From NCBI RefSeq assembly GCF_905475395.1, contig NC_058341.1:73715597-73779596 (forward strand): a stretch of 64,000 bases of DNA, written 5' to 3'. The notes under the pieces are model-generated. The model searched no databases. It was not told where the DNA came from and saw only the letters and a list, made by a program, of their open reading frames with translations. Positions within the stretch are counted from its first letter, which is position 1. Each line of letters begins with the position of its first letter. Origin of the DNA: Chrysoperla carnea (taxonomy: Eukaryota; Arthropoda; Insecta; Neuroptera; Chrysopidae). Made by a program: the position numbers and the translations under genes. Positions 21,667-32,722 of this stretch are shown piece after piece.

Positions 21667-22080
21667 AAACATTTAATATATACATGCATATATATATATA
21701 TGTATGTATACATATATATATATGTATACATACATATGGTAAAACAGTTCATTTGACTATAACTTGAAAAATATTCGATTGATTGAGAAAACCGTCTGCC
21801 AATCAATTTTTAGTGTATTGAACAGTCTTGACTTTTATTTAAATAAATGGCAGGCTGTAAAAAGTTTTTCTCTGTGTTTTACAAACAAATGTTAATTTTT
21901 AACTAAGCATTTTATCTATGTTTTAATGTTCCTTATACCAAAATAAACAACTTTTGTTTGAAAAAAATTTATGTAAACATTATTTTTTTCTCGTGCAAGG
22001 GCAAATTAGGGCAAAACTTTGGTGTCTATTTTCTAAAAAAATATAAAAGATAGAGAGATGAAAATTTGTAGGTAGCTTCA
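21667..22080. other. TA/TATG microsatellite and unassigned sequence
   Basis: 21680-21730 is a TATATG/TACATA-rich microsatellite. CATACATATGGTAAAACAGT at 21720-21739 matches the palindrome arms at 15076-15165. The rest is AT-rich, with no coding sequence recognised. Confidence 0.6.
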
Positions 22081-23160
22081 ATGCGAGCCTACAGATACAA
22101 TGTTAGAATAAATTTTGATAAATGCGTTTTTTTAGAAAACGAAAAAGAATGCTGTGGGTACATAATAACAAAAGACGGTATAAAAAAATCTCAAAAGAAA
22201 ATCAAAACAATCCAGAAAATCACTCCACCATCCAACAAGGATGAACTGCGTATTTTCTTGGGTCTACTAAATTATTATGGGTGTTTTTTCAGGAACTGAA
22301 GTTCAACTATTTCGCCTTTAAAAAACTTACTACGAAATGATATTCCTTGGAAATGGGACAAAACATGTACTAAAGCTTCTGAAAAAATTAAAAAAGAAAT
22401 GAGCCCGGATACAGTACCTACGCACTTTAACCCTAAACTAGCTCTACTGTTAGCAACAGATAGCAGCCCCGTGGGAGTTGGGGTAAAACTTTCCCACATT
22501 ATGCCAGATGACACAGAGAGGTCAATTCAGTTCGCGTCGCATACCTTGACTGACACCCAAAGGCGTTATTCACAAGCAGATAGGGAGGCTTACGCGATTG
22601 TTTTTGGTGTCAAAAAGTTATACTAATTTTTATACGGTACCAAATTTACATTAGTTACAGATTGCAATGCTCTTGTTCAAATTTTCAATCCACATAATAA
22701 TTTACCGATTTACTCGGCGGCAAGGATGCAGTATTCTGCAATATATTACAAGCTTTCAATTACAAAAATTTTTTTTAAATCGTACGGGTTTATTTCTAAA
22801 TTCACTTAAATACTTAAAAATCTGTTACGCGCTATGTTCTACGATGATCAAAATAAGAATCTGTCAATAAACTATAAGATAAACTCGTTGCTAATGCAAT
22901 ATAGGAAAATGCCCCATATTACAACTGGCAAATCTCCCTCGATGATGCTATTTAACCGAGAAATTAAAACAAACTTGGATAAAATACTAACCAAATTAAA
23001 TACTAGTATAATAAAAATAATTACAACGGCGAAAAGGTCCCGAGAAATTTTGAAGTAGGAGTGAGGGTTGGTGTTAGAATCTATGACGAGGAGAAATGGT
23101 TATTCGGGAAAATACTATTTTTTTCGACTGCCACGTCTCATCACTCACTTCACATTATGT
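22081..23160 (+). pseudogene. decayed Gypsy pol fragment (RT end, RNase H, integrase end)
   Basis: FDKCVFLENEKECCGYIIT and ELRIFLGLLNYYGCF mark the RT-RNase H join; ALLLATDSSPVGVGVKLSHI and RRYSQADREAYAIVFGVKKL are RNase H. Most of the integrase is deleted: after about 22800 only its tail remains (LLMQYRKMPHITTGKSPSMM, then RIYDEEKWLFGKI in another frame at about 23090). Several stops and shifts. This belongs to a different Gypsy lineage from A-E, resembling the K02A2.6-type pol seen widely in invertebrates. LTRs not found. Confidence 0.75.
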
Positions 23161-24367
23161 CAAAAATCATTATGTTATAATGAAAATGTTTTGTTTTAAT
23201 AAAAATAAATTATTGATGTAGGGATGCTAAATCTCTGAAGGTCTGTTAACGCAGTTTTATGTTATCCAAAACAATGTGTAGCCATCAAAATTATCTTTAT
23301 AAATTATGGCAATCACTCAATTTTTGTATATTTGTTAATGCGGTGCTCTATCGTCCAAAACGCGCTAAATATATTAAAATGAATTAAAGCTTCTCGATTT
23401 TGAACACGAACAGCTTGATAGATAAAAATAAAGTGGCCAAATGTTATGAAATTGCCGGCCATTATAGTTACTTTTCGAATGTTAGTGCACTTAAATGACT
23501 AAATATGTTTATTTTACTAGGGATATTTCATATTTTCACTCATTTATTTTAATGCATAATTCTAATATTATCAACCGTTGATGGCTTTTAAAGCTACTAA
23601 CAATTCGGATATGCAATATGGATAATAGACCTTTTCATAGAAGATATATCAATAATATTACTCAACAGCTCTCCATGTTCATACACAAACATCCATGGTG
23701 TATTACTTGTGCATAATAACTGAATTTAACGGTAAATTTCAAAGAAATTTTAACAATATGAATATTCCATAATTATTTTTTAAATTATTGAAAAGCGGAA
23801 AATTTTATTTTATTTTATTTTTTCTCGTTTAATTTACGGTTAAATAGCGGCTAATTATGAGCCTATTTTCAATTTAATCGGGAAAAGTTGCTATGCTAAG
23901 CTGAAAAATTGATTTGGAGTTAAGATAAAATGTTGTTTTGCTAAGTTGACTGTCAAGTTAACAAAACAAGACTTTTCTTCGTTATGGAAAGAGCAAAAAA
24001 AATTTGTTTCCACGGTTAATTTACGGTTAAATAGCGGCTATTTATGAGCCTATTTTCAATTTAATCGGGAAAAGTTGCTTTGCTAACTTGACATACATAC
24101 CAAACAGTGTGGTTAAGTTGAGGTTTGGGCAAATCTCGATCGAAGCTACTTTATTGCAACATCTTTTAGACTATTATTGTCCAATTCATTTAAGCAACAA
24201 AATATTATAGAGAAATTGTTACAGCTTTAACAATACAACAGCAATAATTAATACCAATTTATTGGAATTAGGATTTAAAGCGACGGATGTGACTCATAGC
24301 AATTATTTGGAGATCTGAAAACATTCCAAAATTAAAATGCATGAGTACTTCCTGAACGAAAGTTCTA
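23161..24367. repeat. noncoding stretch with an 80-bp direct repeat
   Basis: No gene recognised. TTTACGGTTAAATAGCGGCT...GAGCCTATTTTCAATTTAAT...GGGAAAAGTTGCT occurs at about 23828-23895 and again at about 24016-24083 (188-bp period), both followed by GCTAA(G/C)(T)TGA-like sequence. The copies differ at few sites. Confidence 0.65.
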
Positions 24368-24700
24368 TTGGATGTGAGGAATAAAATTTCATTGGATTTA
24401 TATTCAAAATTGAATCACTATGAGGGTGGAGCAATGTATATAAATTTAAAAGACAGAGATGTAAAAAGAGCTATTGCTATTTTCAGAATGAACAGGTTTG
24501 CTTGGGAAAATAAGAAAAATCCAAGTGGGGAGAGGATTTGTGTTCTGTGTAACGGAATTGAAACGGTCGAACATCTTATAGAACAGTGCTATGAGACAGT
24601 AGGAAAAGAAAGGGACGATCTTTACAATCGCGGGTTGAATAATACAAAATTGATTTTGGATGCTAAGAATATTGTAGATCTTAAAACAGTTTATAAATAA
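24368..24700 (+). pseudogene. LINE ORF2 C-terminal fragment
   Basis: The frame reads ISLDLYSKLNHYEGGAMYIN and ends in a Cys/His knuckle (CVLCNGIETVEHLIEQC at about 24540), the arrangement found at the C-terminus of APE LINEs. The start is truncated. Stop at 24698-24700, immediately followed by a large hairpin. Confidence 0.6.
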
Positions 24701-24701
24701 C

Positions 24702-25044
24702 AATGATTCGTGTCAAAATTTGACGTCTGTAAGTCAATTAGTTTGTGAGATAGAGCGTCTTTTGTGAAGCAACTTGTGTTATTGTGAAAAAAATGGAAAA
24801 AATGGAATTTCGTGTTTTGATAAAATACTGTTTTCTGAAGGGAAAAAATACAGAGTCCGGAAACTCATTATCAAGCCAAGTTTTTGCTTCCACTGTATTT
24901 TTTCCCTTCAGAAAACAGTATTTTATCAAAACACGAAATTCCTTTTTTTCCATTTTTTTCACAATAACACAAGTTGCTTCACAAAAGACGCTCTATCTCA
25001 CAAACTAATTGACTTACAGACGTCAAATTTTGACACGAATCATT
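24702..25044. repeat. 343-bp near-perfect hairpin (152-bp arms)
   Basis: Arms 24702-24853 and 24893-25044 are reverse complements with one mismatch that I can find, around a loop of about 39 nt. Outer ends AATGATTCG/CGAATCATT. I see no flanking duplication. It interrupts a LINE tail, since LINE-like 3' sequence continues after it. Likely a foldback MITE; a transcript would form a long dsRNA. Confidence 0.9.
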
Positions 25045-25433
25045 TGAAGGTTGGTACTATATAAAAATAATATGCATTTAATACTAGCGACGCCATATAT
25101 GTGTCAGACCGGGGACTTATCAGCCGACCTATTATTTACGCTTCATCTTGGACAAGCGCTCACAATATCTTTGAATTACAGTCTGTCTCGTTGTACTTGT
25201 GACCAGATTTCATTTGATTCAATTATTTCTGATATGCGATTTAGTTAAAAACTTCCATCATTTATATGTTTCATGATGCTTTTTTGTATGCTGTATTATC
25301 TTTTAGTTTCATTTTTATTTTTGTATGTATAAGTTAAATAATGTTAACAATGCATTATTCGAGCATTAACCAATTGGCATATCAATAAAGTTTATTATTA
25401 TAATATAAAGAATAATATTTAAAAAATACATTA
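25045..25433 (+). other. probable LINE 3' end
   Basis: A short frame (SADLLFTLHLGQALTISLNY) is followed by T-rich sequence and ends in CAATAAAGTTTATTATTATAA, a polyadenylation signal with an ATT-type tail like those of RTE/CR1/Jockey elements. Assignment is tentative. Confidence 0.35.
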
Positions 25434-25694
25434 GTGTATTTACCGTATTTCCTGAAACAGTGTTTTTGCAATGATAAATATATTCGTGCATCATACGACC
25501 CCATTATAGGTATGGCTAACTCGTGGATCACAGGATTATTGCAATGGCAGAGTAAAGGTGTTTCAGACTGGTGCGTTCACCCTGTGAATGAATTAATTTT
25601 GCCATACAATAAAAATTTTTTCATTTTTGAATTTTTATATTTGTATAGACGAAGAAACGAAGCACAAAAAATGATCAAAGCTCGAAAAATTTGA
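25434..25694 (+). pseudogene. unknown protein fragment
   Basis: An 86-codon frame without a good start (no ATG at its 5' end), ending TAG-free to a TGA at 25692-25694. Composition is protein-like: IRASYDPIIGMANSWITGLL then QWQSKGVSDWCVHPVNELIL and a basic YLYRRRNEAQKMIKARK end. I do not recognise it. It may be an exon or a relic of a mobile element. Confidence 0.35.
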
Positions 25695-26221
25695 TTAGTA
25701 AGTCGGATTTGAATCCGGTTTTCGGAATTCGATTTGTTCGAGCATCAGGCAATTTTTTGACCTAGTCTGATTTATGAGAAATAAAAAATATGCAATTAGT
25801 ATAATTAAGATACATTTTATGATTGTATTTAAAATTGACCGTTAATATTAAATTCACAATTCGGTTAATAGTGATGAAAATGGGGACGCTGAACACGAAT
25901 AACGTGACAGAATTGGTCTCAGGGGTACCTGACCTTCAGGGTAAACGGTTCCTCGTCGTTTAGTGGAGTTTTCGGGAAATTTGTTATATAATAGATCTAA
26001 ACTCGTTACACGAGGGTTTTTGGGATCACTGAACACGAATATCGTGACAGAATTGGTCTCAGAGGTACCTGGTGCAACGGTATCGCGGTGCGGTATTATT
26101 TTAAAGCAAATGCGTCACGATATTCGTGTTCAGAGGCCCCAAAAACTCTCGTGTAACGAGTTTGGACTGATAATATGACGAATTTCTGACGAATATTGGT
26201 TTATGGTTGATTTGAAGATCA
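25695..26221. repeat. repeat cluster with CTGAACACGAAT motifs in direct and inverted copies
   Basis: CTGAACACGAATaaCGTGACAG...GGTCTCAGgGGTACCTG occurs at 25890-25932 and again at 26029-26072. The 53-bp block 25993-26045 (AAACTCGTTACACGAGGGTT onward) recurs inverted at 26110-26166. This looks like overlapping copies of a dispersed foldback repeat; no coding sequence. Confidence 0.75.
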
Positions 26222-26405
26222 GCTGCAGCAATAAAAAGGTGAGAATCAACATAAACATCGATCAACATTGTATCGAAGATACGAACTCGCCAAATCCGTA
26301 CGCAAAACCATTCGAAAAACTTCAATCACCTCATCAAAAACTGTAAGTGTTGAATCTAATTTTTCAATTTTGATTTTTGCTTGTATATTCCCTAAACAAA
26401 TTGCG

Positions 26406-27180
26406 ATGAGTAACGAACGAAATACAACTACAATAAATACAAACATGACTGACGATATAGATTCTAAAACATCACTTTGTTCCAACTACAACAATAATAG
26501 AACGCCAAATTTTAACTATACACGACGTATATTGACGGATGGACTCATTTCAAAGAACGGATAACGGGAGCTTACATTTCTGCTCACAATTGGGGAATAC
26601 CTTAAAAGTAGCACCTTCTTAATTACATACTGAGATATTGATGTATGCGTTCAATAAATTGTCTATGAACATCCAAGATGAAATAGTTGAGATTTCATTA
26701 GAATGTACTGTAAAAACTATTAAAAGAAAATTTCAAACAACTAGAAGACAATATTTAATAGATGTAGACATAACAAACACACAAAAAATAGTTCAGAATC
26801 CGTTTCAAGTTACTTTGAAAAATTTGACCTTTTACGGATGGAACAGTTAAAATTATCTCTAGAAAAAGAACCTATTACCTATCCCGTTGTAAAGCACAAT
26901 ATCGAAAATAAATGTTGCAATTAAACTTTTAATTCATCTAAATTCCCAAATTTCGATTCACTTAATGGATATTGAATTCAATGCGATAGAGATTCTTCCT
27001 TTAGCCCAAGAATACGAAAATGGATTTCGATAATTAAATATGTAAAGAAATGCCAGTGATAGATACTGTTCCTTCGTTATGTCGCCTCAAGGGTCATAAT
27101 ATTAATGATTGTAGGAAAAGAGAAAATAGTTTAAAACCGACACAAACATCAAAATAGAAGAAGATAAAATAATGATTTAA
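26406..27180 (+). pseudogene. gag of element E
   Basis: ATG at 26406 (MSNERNTTTINTNMTDDIDS), stop at 26562-26564. A capsid fragment (YAFNKLSMNIQDEIVEISLE) lies in 26638-26850 and a single knuckle half (CRLKGHNINDCRKREN) near 27085. Spacing resembles gag of element D. Confidence 0.55.
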
Positions 27181-27228
27181 AAAAAGCGAAGTGATGCTCA
27201 AAACTAACAAAGTTAATTTTTAAAAATG

Positions 27229-28640
27229 GTAATCAAAATTGTTCGTTTCTAATTGATACCGGGGCTAGTGTTTCTCTTATCAAGGAACAATTCGCCAACA
27301 ATATTAACTGTTTAGAAAAATTACCTCTATCAGGAATAGAGAATGAGTGCAATATACTAAAGGAACACGACATTGCACTTGATTTGCGATAAATTTCATT
27401 CCCCTTATTCAAAAACAAAGAGATAAAGAAAAACTTACTTTCACTAATATTTTAAAACACAGAATAAAAATAACTGATTCAACGCGTATCTATGTAAAAA
27501 ATTATAGGTTGCCTAAACTTCATGAATTAGAAATAAAGTCACAAATTAACAAAATGTTAGAAGAAAGAATCATTCGGGAGAGTCACTCCCAATTTTCAGT
27601 GCCAATTTGGATAGTGTCCAAAAAGGAAAATTAGTAAAACGAAAGAAAATGGTGTGTCGTTTTTGACTATCGTAAACTTAACGAAGTCACTGTTGAAGAT
27701 AAATATCCCTGGCCGAACATAGAATAAATTTTGCGTAGTTTATTTAAACAATGCAAAATACTTCAGTGTGGTCAACTTAAAAACGGGATTTCAACAGTTA
27801 GAAATCGTAGAAGAGGATAAACATAAAACCGCTTTTTCAATATGAGGCGGCCATTATGAGGTCAATATCGCACTCAAAGATATATTAAACATCAAATGTT
27901 TTGTGTACATAGACGACATAATTATTTTCGGCGAAACTTTATCAAAACATAATGAAAATTTAGACATTTTAGCAAAATATAATTTCAAAATTCAACCAGA
28001 TAGATGCGAGTTTAAAAAAAAAAACGAATATTTGAGGCATAGTGTAACAAATTGGTATAAAACCAAATTTAAAGAAAATTGAAAATAACCCAAAAACGTT
28101 ATGGATTTTTAATCTTTCTTAGGTTAAATTGGCTATTATACAAAATTTATCAAAGATTTCGCAAAAATAGCCAAGACTTTACTTTACATCTCTTTTACAT
28201 AAAAATATAGAACTTCATTGGTCACAACAATGTGAACTAAGTTTCGAAATGTTTAAGAATTCTTTAACAAAAGTACCTTTACTTAAATACCCGGATTTTT
28301 CAAAACCATTTATCCTTACAACAGATGCGTCAAGTATAGGAATTGGTGGAATATTAGCACAAAAATATGACAACGACGAATTACCTGTTGCATATTTTAG
28401 CCGAACATTAAGCAAAACTGAACAAATTTACTCAACGACGGTGAATTAATTGTTAGGAGTTAAAGATTCTGCTCGATATTTTCGGCCATTTCGCTGTAGA
28501 AACCACTTCATAATTAGGACTGATGGAGATTAAAACTAGAAGAATACGATTACACAATCATATACAAAAGTGGAGAAAATAATTCTAACGCAGACACTCT
28601 TGTTAGACCTGTGTTTGTAGTTCAAGATCTACTAGCCCAA
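27229..28640 (+). pseudogene. protease, RT and RNase H of element E
   Basis: Protease SFLIDTGASVSLIKEQF near 27245. RT blocks YRLPKLHELEIKSQINKML (27508), VPIWIVSKKEN, VVFDYRKLNEVTVEDKYPWP (27656) and catalytic FVYIDDIIIFGE (27902). RNase H FILTTDASSIGIGGILAQKY (28312) and SGENNSNADTLVRPV near 28575. At least eight in-frame stops or shifts separate the blocks. Confidence 0.8.
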
Positions 28641-29005
28641 AAAAACTCGAGACAATTTTAAACGTTGATCTGAAAATATAACAGAGGCCACGCAATATAA
28701 CCAAATTAACCTACGGAAGATTTAGATAACGTCATACTCCCCTTTTCCGTGGATAAATATCAAAATAATATTTTTTTTAATTTGATTGAGCCTGTGTTAG
28801 ATGCTATTGATCAATCATTCATAGTTTGACTATCAAACAACAAAGATGTGCAAGTTTTTGTTAAAAAACAGTGAAAAGTGCCTTTGTGTGTGTCATTGAC
28901 ATTGACGTGCAGGGTCATCAAAAATTTTTATATTTTTTTTAAAATAAAAATTGCAATGTGTTCACTATATTATAAGTGTATTTAAATATTGTATAATTTA
29001 ATGTA

Positions 29006-29455
29006 ATGCAAGATTCCAGTGACGACTCAAAACATATTTTCAGATATCGGCCAATATATCTACCGATAGTGAATTTCGTTCTTGATGAAGTCCTAATTGA
29101 GGAACATAATTTTATACTAAGACTAAGTGTATCTTCTCAATCATCTCTGCCAGAAAGTCTATAAATGGCTCTAAAAACGCCAACAAAAGAAAATTCTTCT
29201 AGTTCAAATATACTAGAAAATAATATTTCTGGAATAAATTCAGGAAAAAGTGACCATCCTGATTGGAGGATAACGACTTTACCATTTTCGAATCCAGAAA
29301 AAAAGAAAATAAGTCCAGATGCAGAAGGAAGGAAAGTACGCCAGAAAGGAATTCCCGAAAATCCCTTACTAATAACGAATCGGTTTGAAGTTCAGAAAAA
29401 TATTTCTCCATCGCCAGTAAAAGAAACTCCAGCAAGCCATAAACAAGAAAATTGA
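29006..29455 (+). pseudogene. LINE ORF1 fragment with one nonsense codon
   Basis: ATG 29006 (MQDSSDDSKHIFRYRPIYLP) runs to TAA 29162-29164, and the same frame goes on from an ATG directly after it to 29455. The second part is Lys/Ser/Pro-rich (SNPEKKKISPDAEG). KPIFVYNVLIF just after the stop resembles the PPPIFV motif that starts the Jockey ORF1 nucleic-acid-binding region. That region itself is deleted. Confidence 0.5.
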
Positions 29456-29473
29456 TCAAGTAAACCAATTTTC

Positions 29474-30050
29474 GTGTACAATGTACTCATCTTCTTAGAA
29501 TTTGAAAAGGAGTGGACAACAGCTGGCTTTATAAAATCGGTTATTTGGAATATCAATAATAAAAAGGCTCCCGGCTATGATCTTATAACTGCCCGAATTC
29601 TTCGAGAGTTGCCTAAAAAAGGCATTGTCATGATGTGTACTATCTTCAACTCAATCTGGCGGATAAAATATTTTCCTCAAATCTGGAAAGCATCGCAAAT
29701 TATCATGATACAAAAACCAAGAAAGCCTATAAACGAGGTGACCTCCTACAGGCCAATAAGTCTCCTGCCGATTTTATCTAAAATATTTGAAAAATTATTT
29801 CTAAGGAGGTTTTTACCAATTTTGAAAGAATCCAATCTTGTTCCTGATCATCAATTTGGTTTTAGATCCAAATATTCAACGATTGAACAAGTTCACCGAG
29901 TTGTCAGTGGCATTAACAATGCTTTTCAAGAGAAAAAATATTGTACGGCAGCGTTTCTTGATATCAGCTAAGCTTTCGACAAAGTATGGTATCCTGGATT
30001 ATTATATAAATTGAAAAAAAAAAACATTCCAGATTCATATTATCTCATCT
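29474..30050 (+). pseudogene. LINE reverse transcriptase, N-terminal half
   Basis: NKKAPGYDLITARILRELPK, WKASQIIMIQKPRKP, SYRPISLLPILSKIFEKLFL and HQFGFRSKYSTIEQVHRVV are the standard Jockey-clade RT blocks, followed by AAFLDIS and, after a TAA at 29969-29971, AFDKVW. The catalytic Asp of motif A (FLDIS.AFD) is present. Interrupted at TTAA 30050 by piggyBac. Confidence 0.85.
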
Positions 30051-30091
30051 TAACCCATTAAGTCCGGAGATGATTTGGCCCCTTCTGTCCT

Positions 30092-30113
30092 GACGGTACT
30101 CGCAGGTACTGTC
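30092..30113. promoter_or_regulatory. near-palindromic subterminal motif 1 of piggyBac (left)
   Basis: GACGGTACT-CGCA-GGTACTGTC, 38 bp inside the left end. One of four similar motifs; candidate transposase-binding site. Confidence 0.5.
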
Positions 30114-30442
30114 AAATTTAAAGTAAAATAAATTTTATATTTAATTATGTTGACGTATGGAGTTTCAATATTATTTTTGAATACATATCTATGAATGCAG
30201 TGAATTGACTTTTAACAGTAAAATTCTTGTTTCAACTGGTTAAATCACCATTTAGTTAAGCATGTGCATTCAATTTTTCAACAACAAAAAAAGTGTCATT
30301 TTTTTTGTTATATTTTGTAAAAAAATAACTATTATATCATAAAATCAGTGAATATTCATAAAAAATGGCCTAAATAATAAAAGTAATTATTCATTTTACT
30401 AATTTTCAGCTTATTTTTAATAATAAATATCAAATACAGACG

Positions 30443-30464
30443 GACGGCACTCCAAAGAACCGTC
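30443..30464. promoter_or_regulatory. near-palindromic subterminal motif 2 of piggyBac (left)
   Basis: GACGGCACT-CCAA-AGAACCGTC. Second copy on the left side, upstream of the transposase start. Confidence 0.45.
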
Positions 30465-30687
30465 AGGGTTTACTGTCTTGTTTTCATAAGTAAAAGAAAC
30501 ACCAAGATATTTTTAATTCTTGATAAACATGTTTTTACAACAAATGATTTTGGCAAATTTATTTTTACAACAAATTAAAATTATTTGTTTTTATTTTATA
30601 ATAATAATATATTTTCGTTCAATATCGACCCTAAGTAATAAATTGAATACACATTATTTTAGGTGATAATTTTTTTATGAACATACT

Positions 30688-32432
30688 ATGGCTAAAACAC
30701 GTTTGAGTGATCAAGAATTGTTACAAATTCTTGAAGAGGACAGATAATGAGAAAGTGACAGACGAAGAATCCGACGAGGATGATGGGAATGAAACGCTTA
30801 AAAATCGATTTGATTCTGTTTTTGAATCACAGTTTGATGCAATATTTGATGATGAATGGTTGCAACTGACAATCAAGATGAAGAACAAAATGAAAATATT
30901 AACCCTAACATTCAAGACATGGTACACAGGAGCTGGGAAAAAATTTGCAAGCAGGAAGAAATATCACCATACGTCCATCCTGAAGGCGTCATAGCAGAAC
31001 GTTTGAAAGGCTTGGCAAAACCTACAGATTTTTTCATAAATATTCTGGAATCTTCTGTATGTGGTATTACTTTTCAAATTAATCTGTATGCAACCCAAAA
31101 GGGGAAAATCTTAAATTTGAAAAACAATGAATTATTGGCATTTTTTTGCATTAAATTTTTTTATGGGAATTCATAAACTTCCCAGTTATAAATTGTACTG
31201 GTCACAAGAAGATGGTGTAGGTGTTCCATTAGTGAGAAATATGATGATCAGGGATAGATTTCAAGTTATTCTGTCGCATTCTACATGATAACAGTTTATT
31301 AACGACACAAAACAATGATAAACTTTTTAAAATTCGCCCGTTTATTGACTTTTTAATTAGATAATTTCCAGCATTATATAAAGGCACAAGAGAGTTGTCA
31401 ATTGATGAGTCTATGATTCTCTTTAAAGGTCGACATTCTATAAAACAATACATGCCGGGTAAGCCGATAAAAAGGGGCTACAAATTGTGGACACTGGCGG
31501 ATCAGAAGGGCTGCATTATAAACTTTAGAGTGTACGAAGGAAAAAATACTGTGATTAACGAAAAATTTTCAGAATTTCACTTGGGAGAAAGAGTCGTTTT
31601 AGAACTATTCGAAAACGAGACAGGAAAAGGTAGAATACTCTATTTTGACAACTTTTTCACAAGTGTTAAACTATTACAAAAATTAAAATTGGAAGGTACC
31701 CTTGCATGTGGGACGATTAAACAAAATAGAAAAAATATTCCAACTGTACTATTAAAAGACAAACATATGAAAAAAGGCGATTACGACATGATGGTTTCAA
31801 ATACTGGTCTTGTTTATGCAAAATGGGAAGACACAAAAGTAGTGCATGCCTGTTCAAATTTTCACGGCACAGACGAGGTCAGATTTCAAGAAAACAAAGA
31901 GATGGAAATAAATTGGATGTGAAGTGTTCAAAACTAATAAAAGATTATTGTCAAAATATGGGAGGAGTAGACCACGCTGACTATTTTCGTGTTCTGTACG
32001 GAATTGATAGGAAAGCAAAGAAGTGGTGGCATCTCCTTTTTTTCGTTTTACTTAAAATAGCATTTGTAAATGCTTACAGTTTGTATAGGGTAGCCATTGA
32101 AGACATACCATTGTTGGATTTAAGGCGAAGAGTAATGAGAGGTTTATTGTCTCGATAGACGTCTGACAAAAATGTAACGCCTCGCAAAAGGAAGGAAACC
32201 CAAAAAAATACTTTTCAAAGACGGAAATACAATTGTAATGTATCAGATGACGTAAGATTCACAGGAAATCATTTGGTGGAATTTGTAAATTCACGCGGCA
32301 GATGTGAATATTGTAGCAGCATGGAAGTGCAATCAAAGCCATAATTCAAGTGCACACTTTGCCAAATCTTTATATGTTGCAATGTGAATAAAACGTGCCT
32401 AAGTAAACATATTAGTTTTTCTTGTAGTGAAT
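30688..32432 (+). pseudogene. piggyBac transposase, frameshifted
   Basis: ATG 30688 (MAKTRLSDQELLQILEED) stops almost at once; the rest is spread over several frames. An acidic N-terminus (VTDEESDEDDGNETL) leads to the DDE_Tnp_1_7 domain. The catalytic Asp residues are visible in LSIDESMILFKGRH (31396), ILYFDNFFTSVKLL (31635) and MGGVDHADYFRVLYG (31963). A C-terminal Cys-rich finger follows (RCEYCSS, KCTLCQIFICC, 32300-32400), with one more stop inside it. Shifts near 30720, 30860, 31170, 31280 and 31920 make it inactive. Confidence 0.9.
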
Positions 32433-32522
32433 AAAAAATAATTGTAATGAGAATAACTGTGATTTTTTTAATAAAAATAAATAAAACTTATTTCGGTGCA
32501 TTTTTTAACAACTTTTAGTCCT

Positions 32523-32544
32523 GACGGTACTTATAAGTACCGTC
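32523..32544. promoter_or_regulatory. perfect palindromic subterminal motif of piggyBac (right)
   Basis: GACGGTACT-TATA-AGTACCGTC, an exact 22-bp palindrome downstream of the transposase. Confidence 0.55.
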
Positions 32545-32683
32545 TTTGTATTTCTTTTATGAAATAATATTTTGAAACGAAATATATTGATTAAGTTTAA
32601 TTAAGGCTTAAATAAGATGAAAAATATCGTTAAAACTGTTTTTCTCGGAGTTTTTTATGTCGGGTTCTACCAGACTAAAATAA

Positions 32684-32705
32684 GTCGGCACTCTCGAGTA
32701 CCGTC
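32684..32705. promoter_or_regulatory. near-palindromic subterminal motif of piggyBac (right end)
   Basis: GTCGGCACT-CTCG-AGTACCGTC, 13 bp inside the right end. Mirrors the left-end motif. Confidence 0.5.
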
Positions 32706-32722
32706 AGTACAGAATGGATTAA

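Larger units (their letters stand above)
26222..28870 (+). mobile_element. decayed Gypsy element E (errantivirus-like)
   Basis: Leader with a GTAAGT donor at 26342, gag start at 26406, protease, RT and RNase H in order, all with many stops and shifts. Integrase, env and LTRs are not recognisable. Oldest-looking of the Gypsy copies here. Confidence 0.75.
30050..32722 (+). mobile_element. piggyBac-type DNA transposon
   Basis: Flanked by TTAA at 30050-30053 and 32719-32722. Outer ends read CCCATT... on the left and ...AATGGA on the right (reverse complement TCCATT). Four near-palindromic 22-bp motifs (GACGGTACT-N4-AGTACCGTC type) lie near the ends. One broken transposase is inside. Copy number and activity unknown. 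Confidence 0.92.

Noticed and set aside
24738..25008. Nearly the same KKMEKxEFRVLIKYCFLKGKN frame on both strands
   Set aside because: A by-product of the hairpin symmetry; no homology or start context supports a protein.
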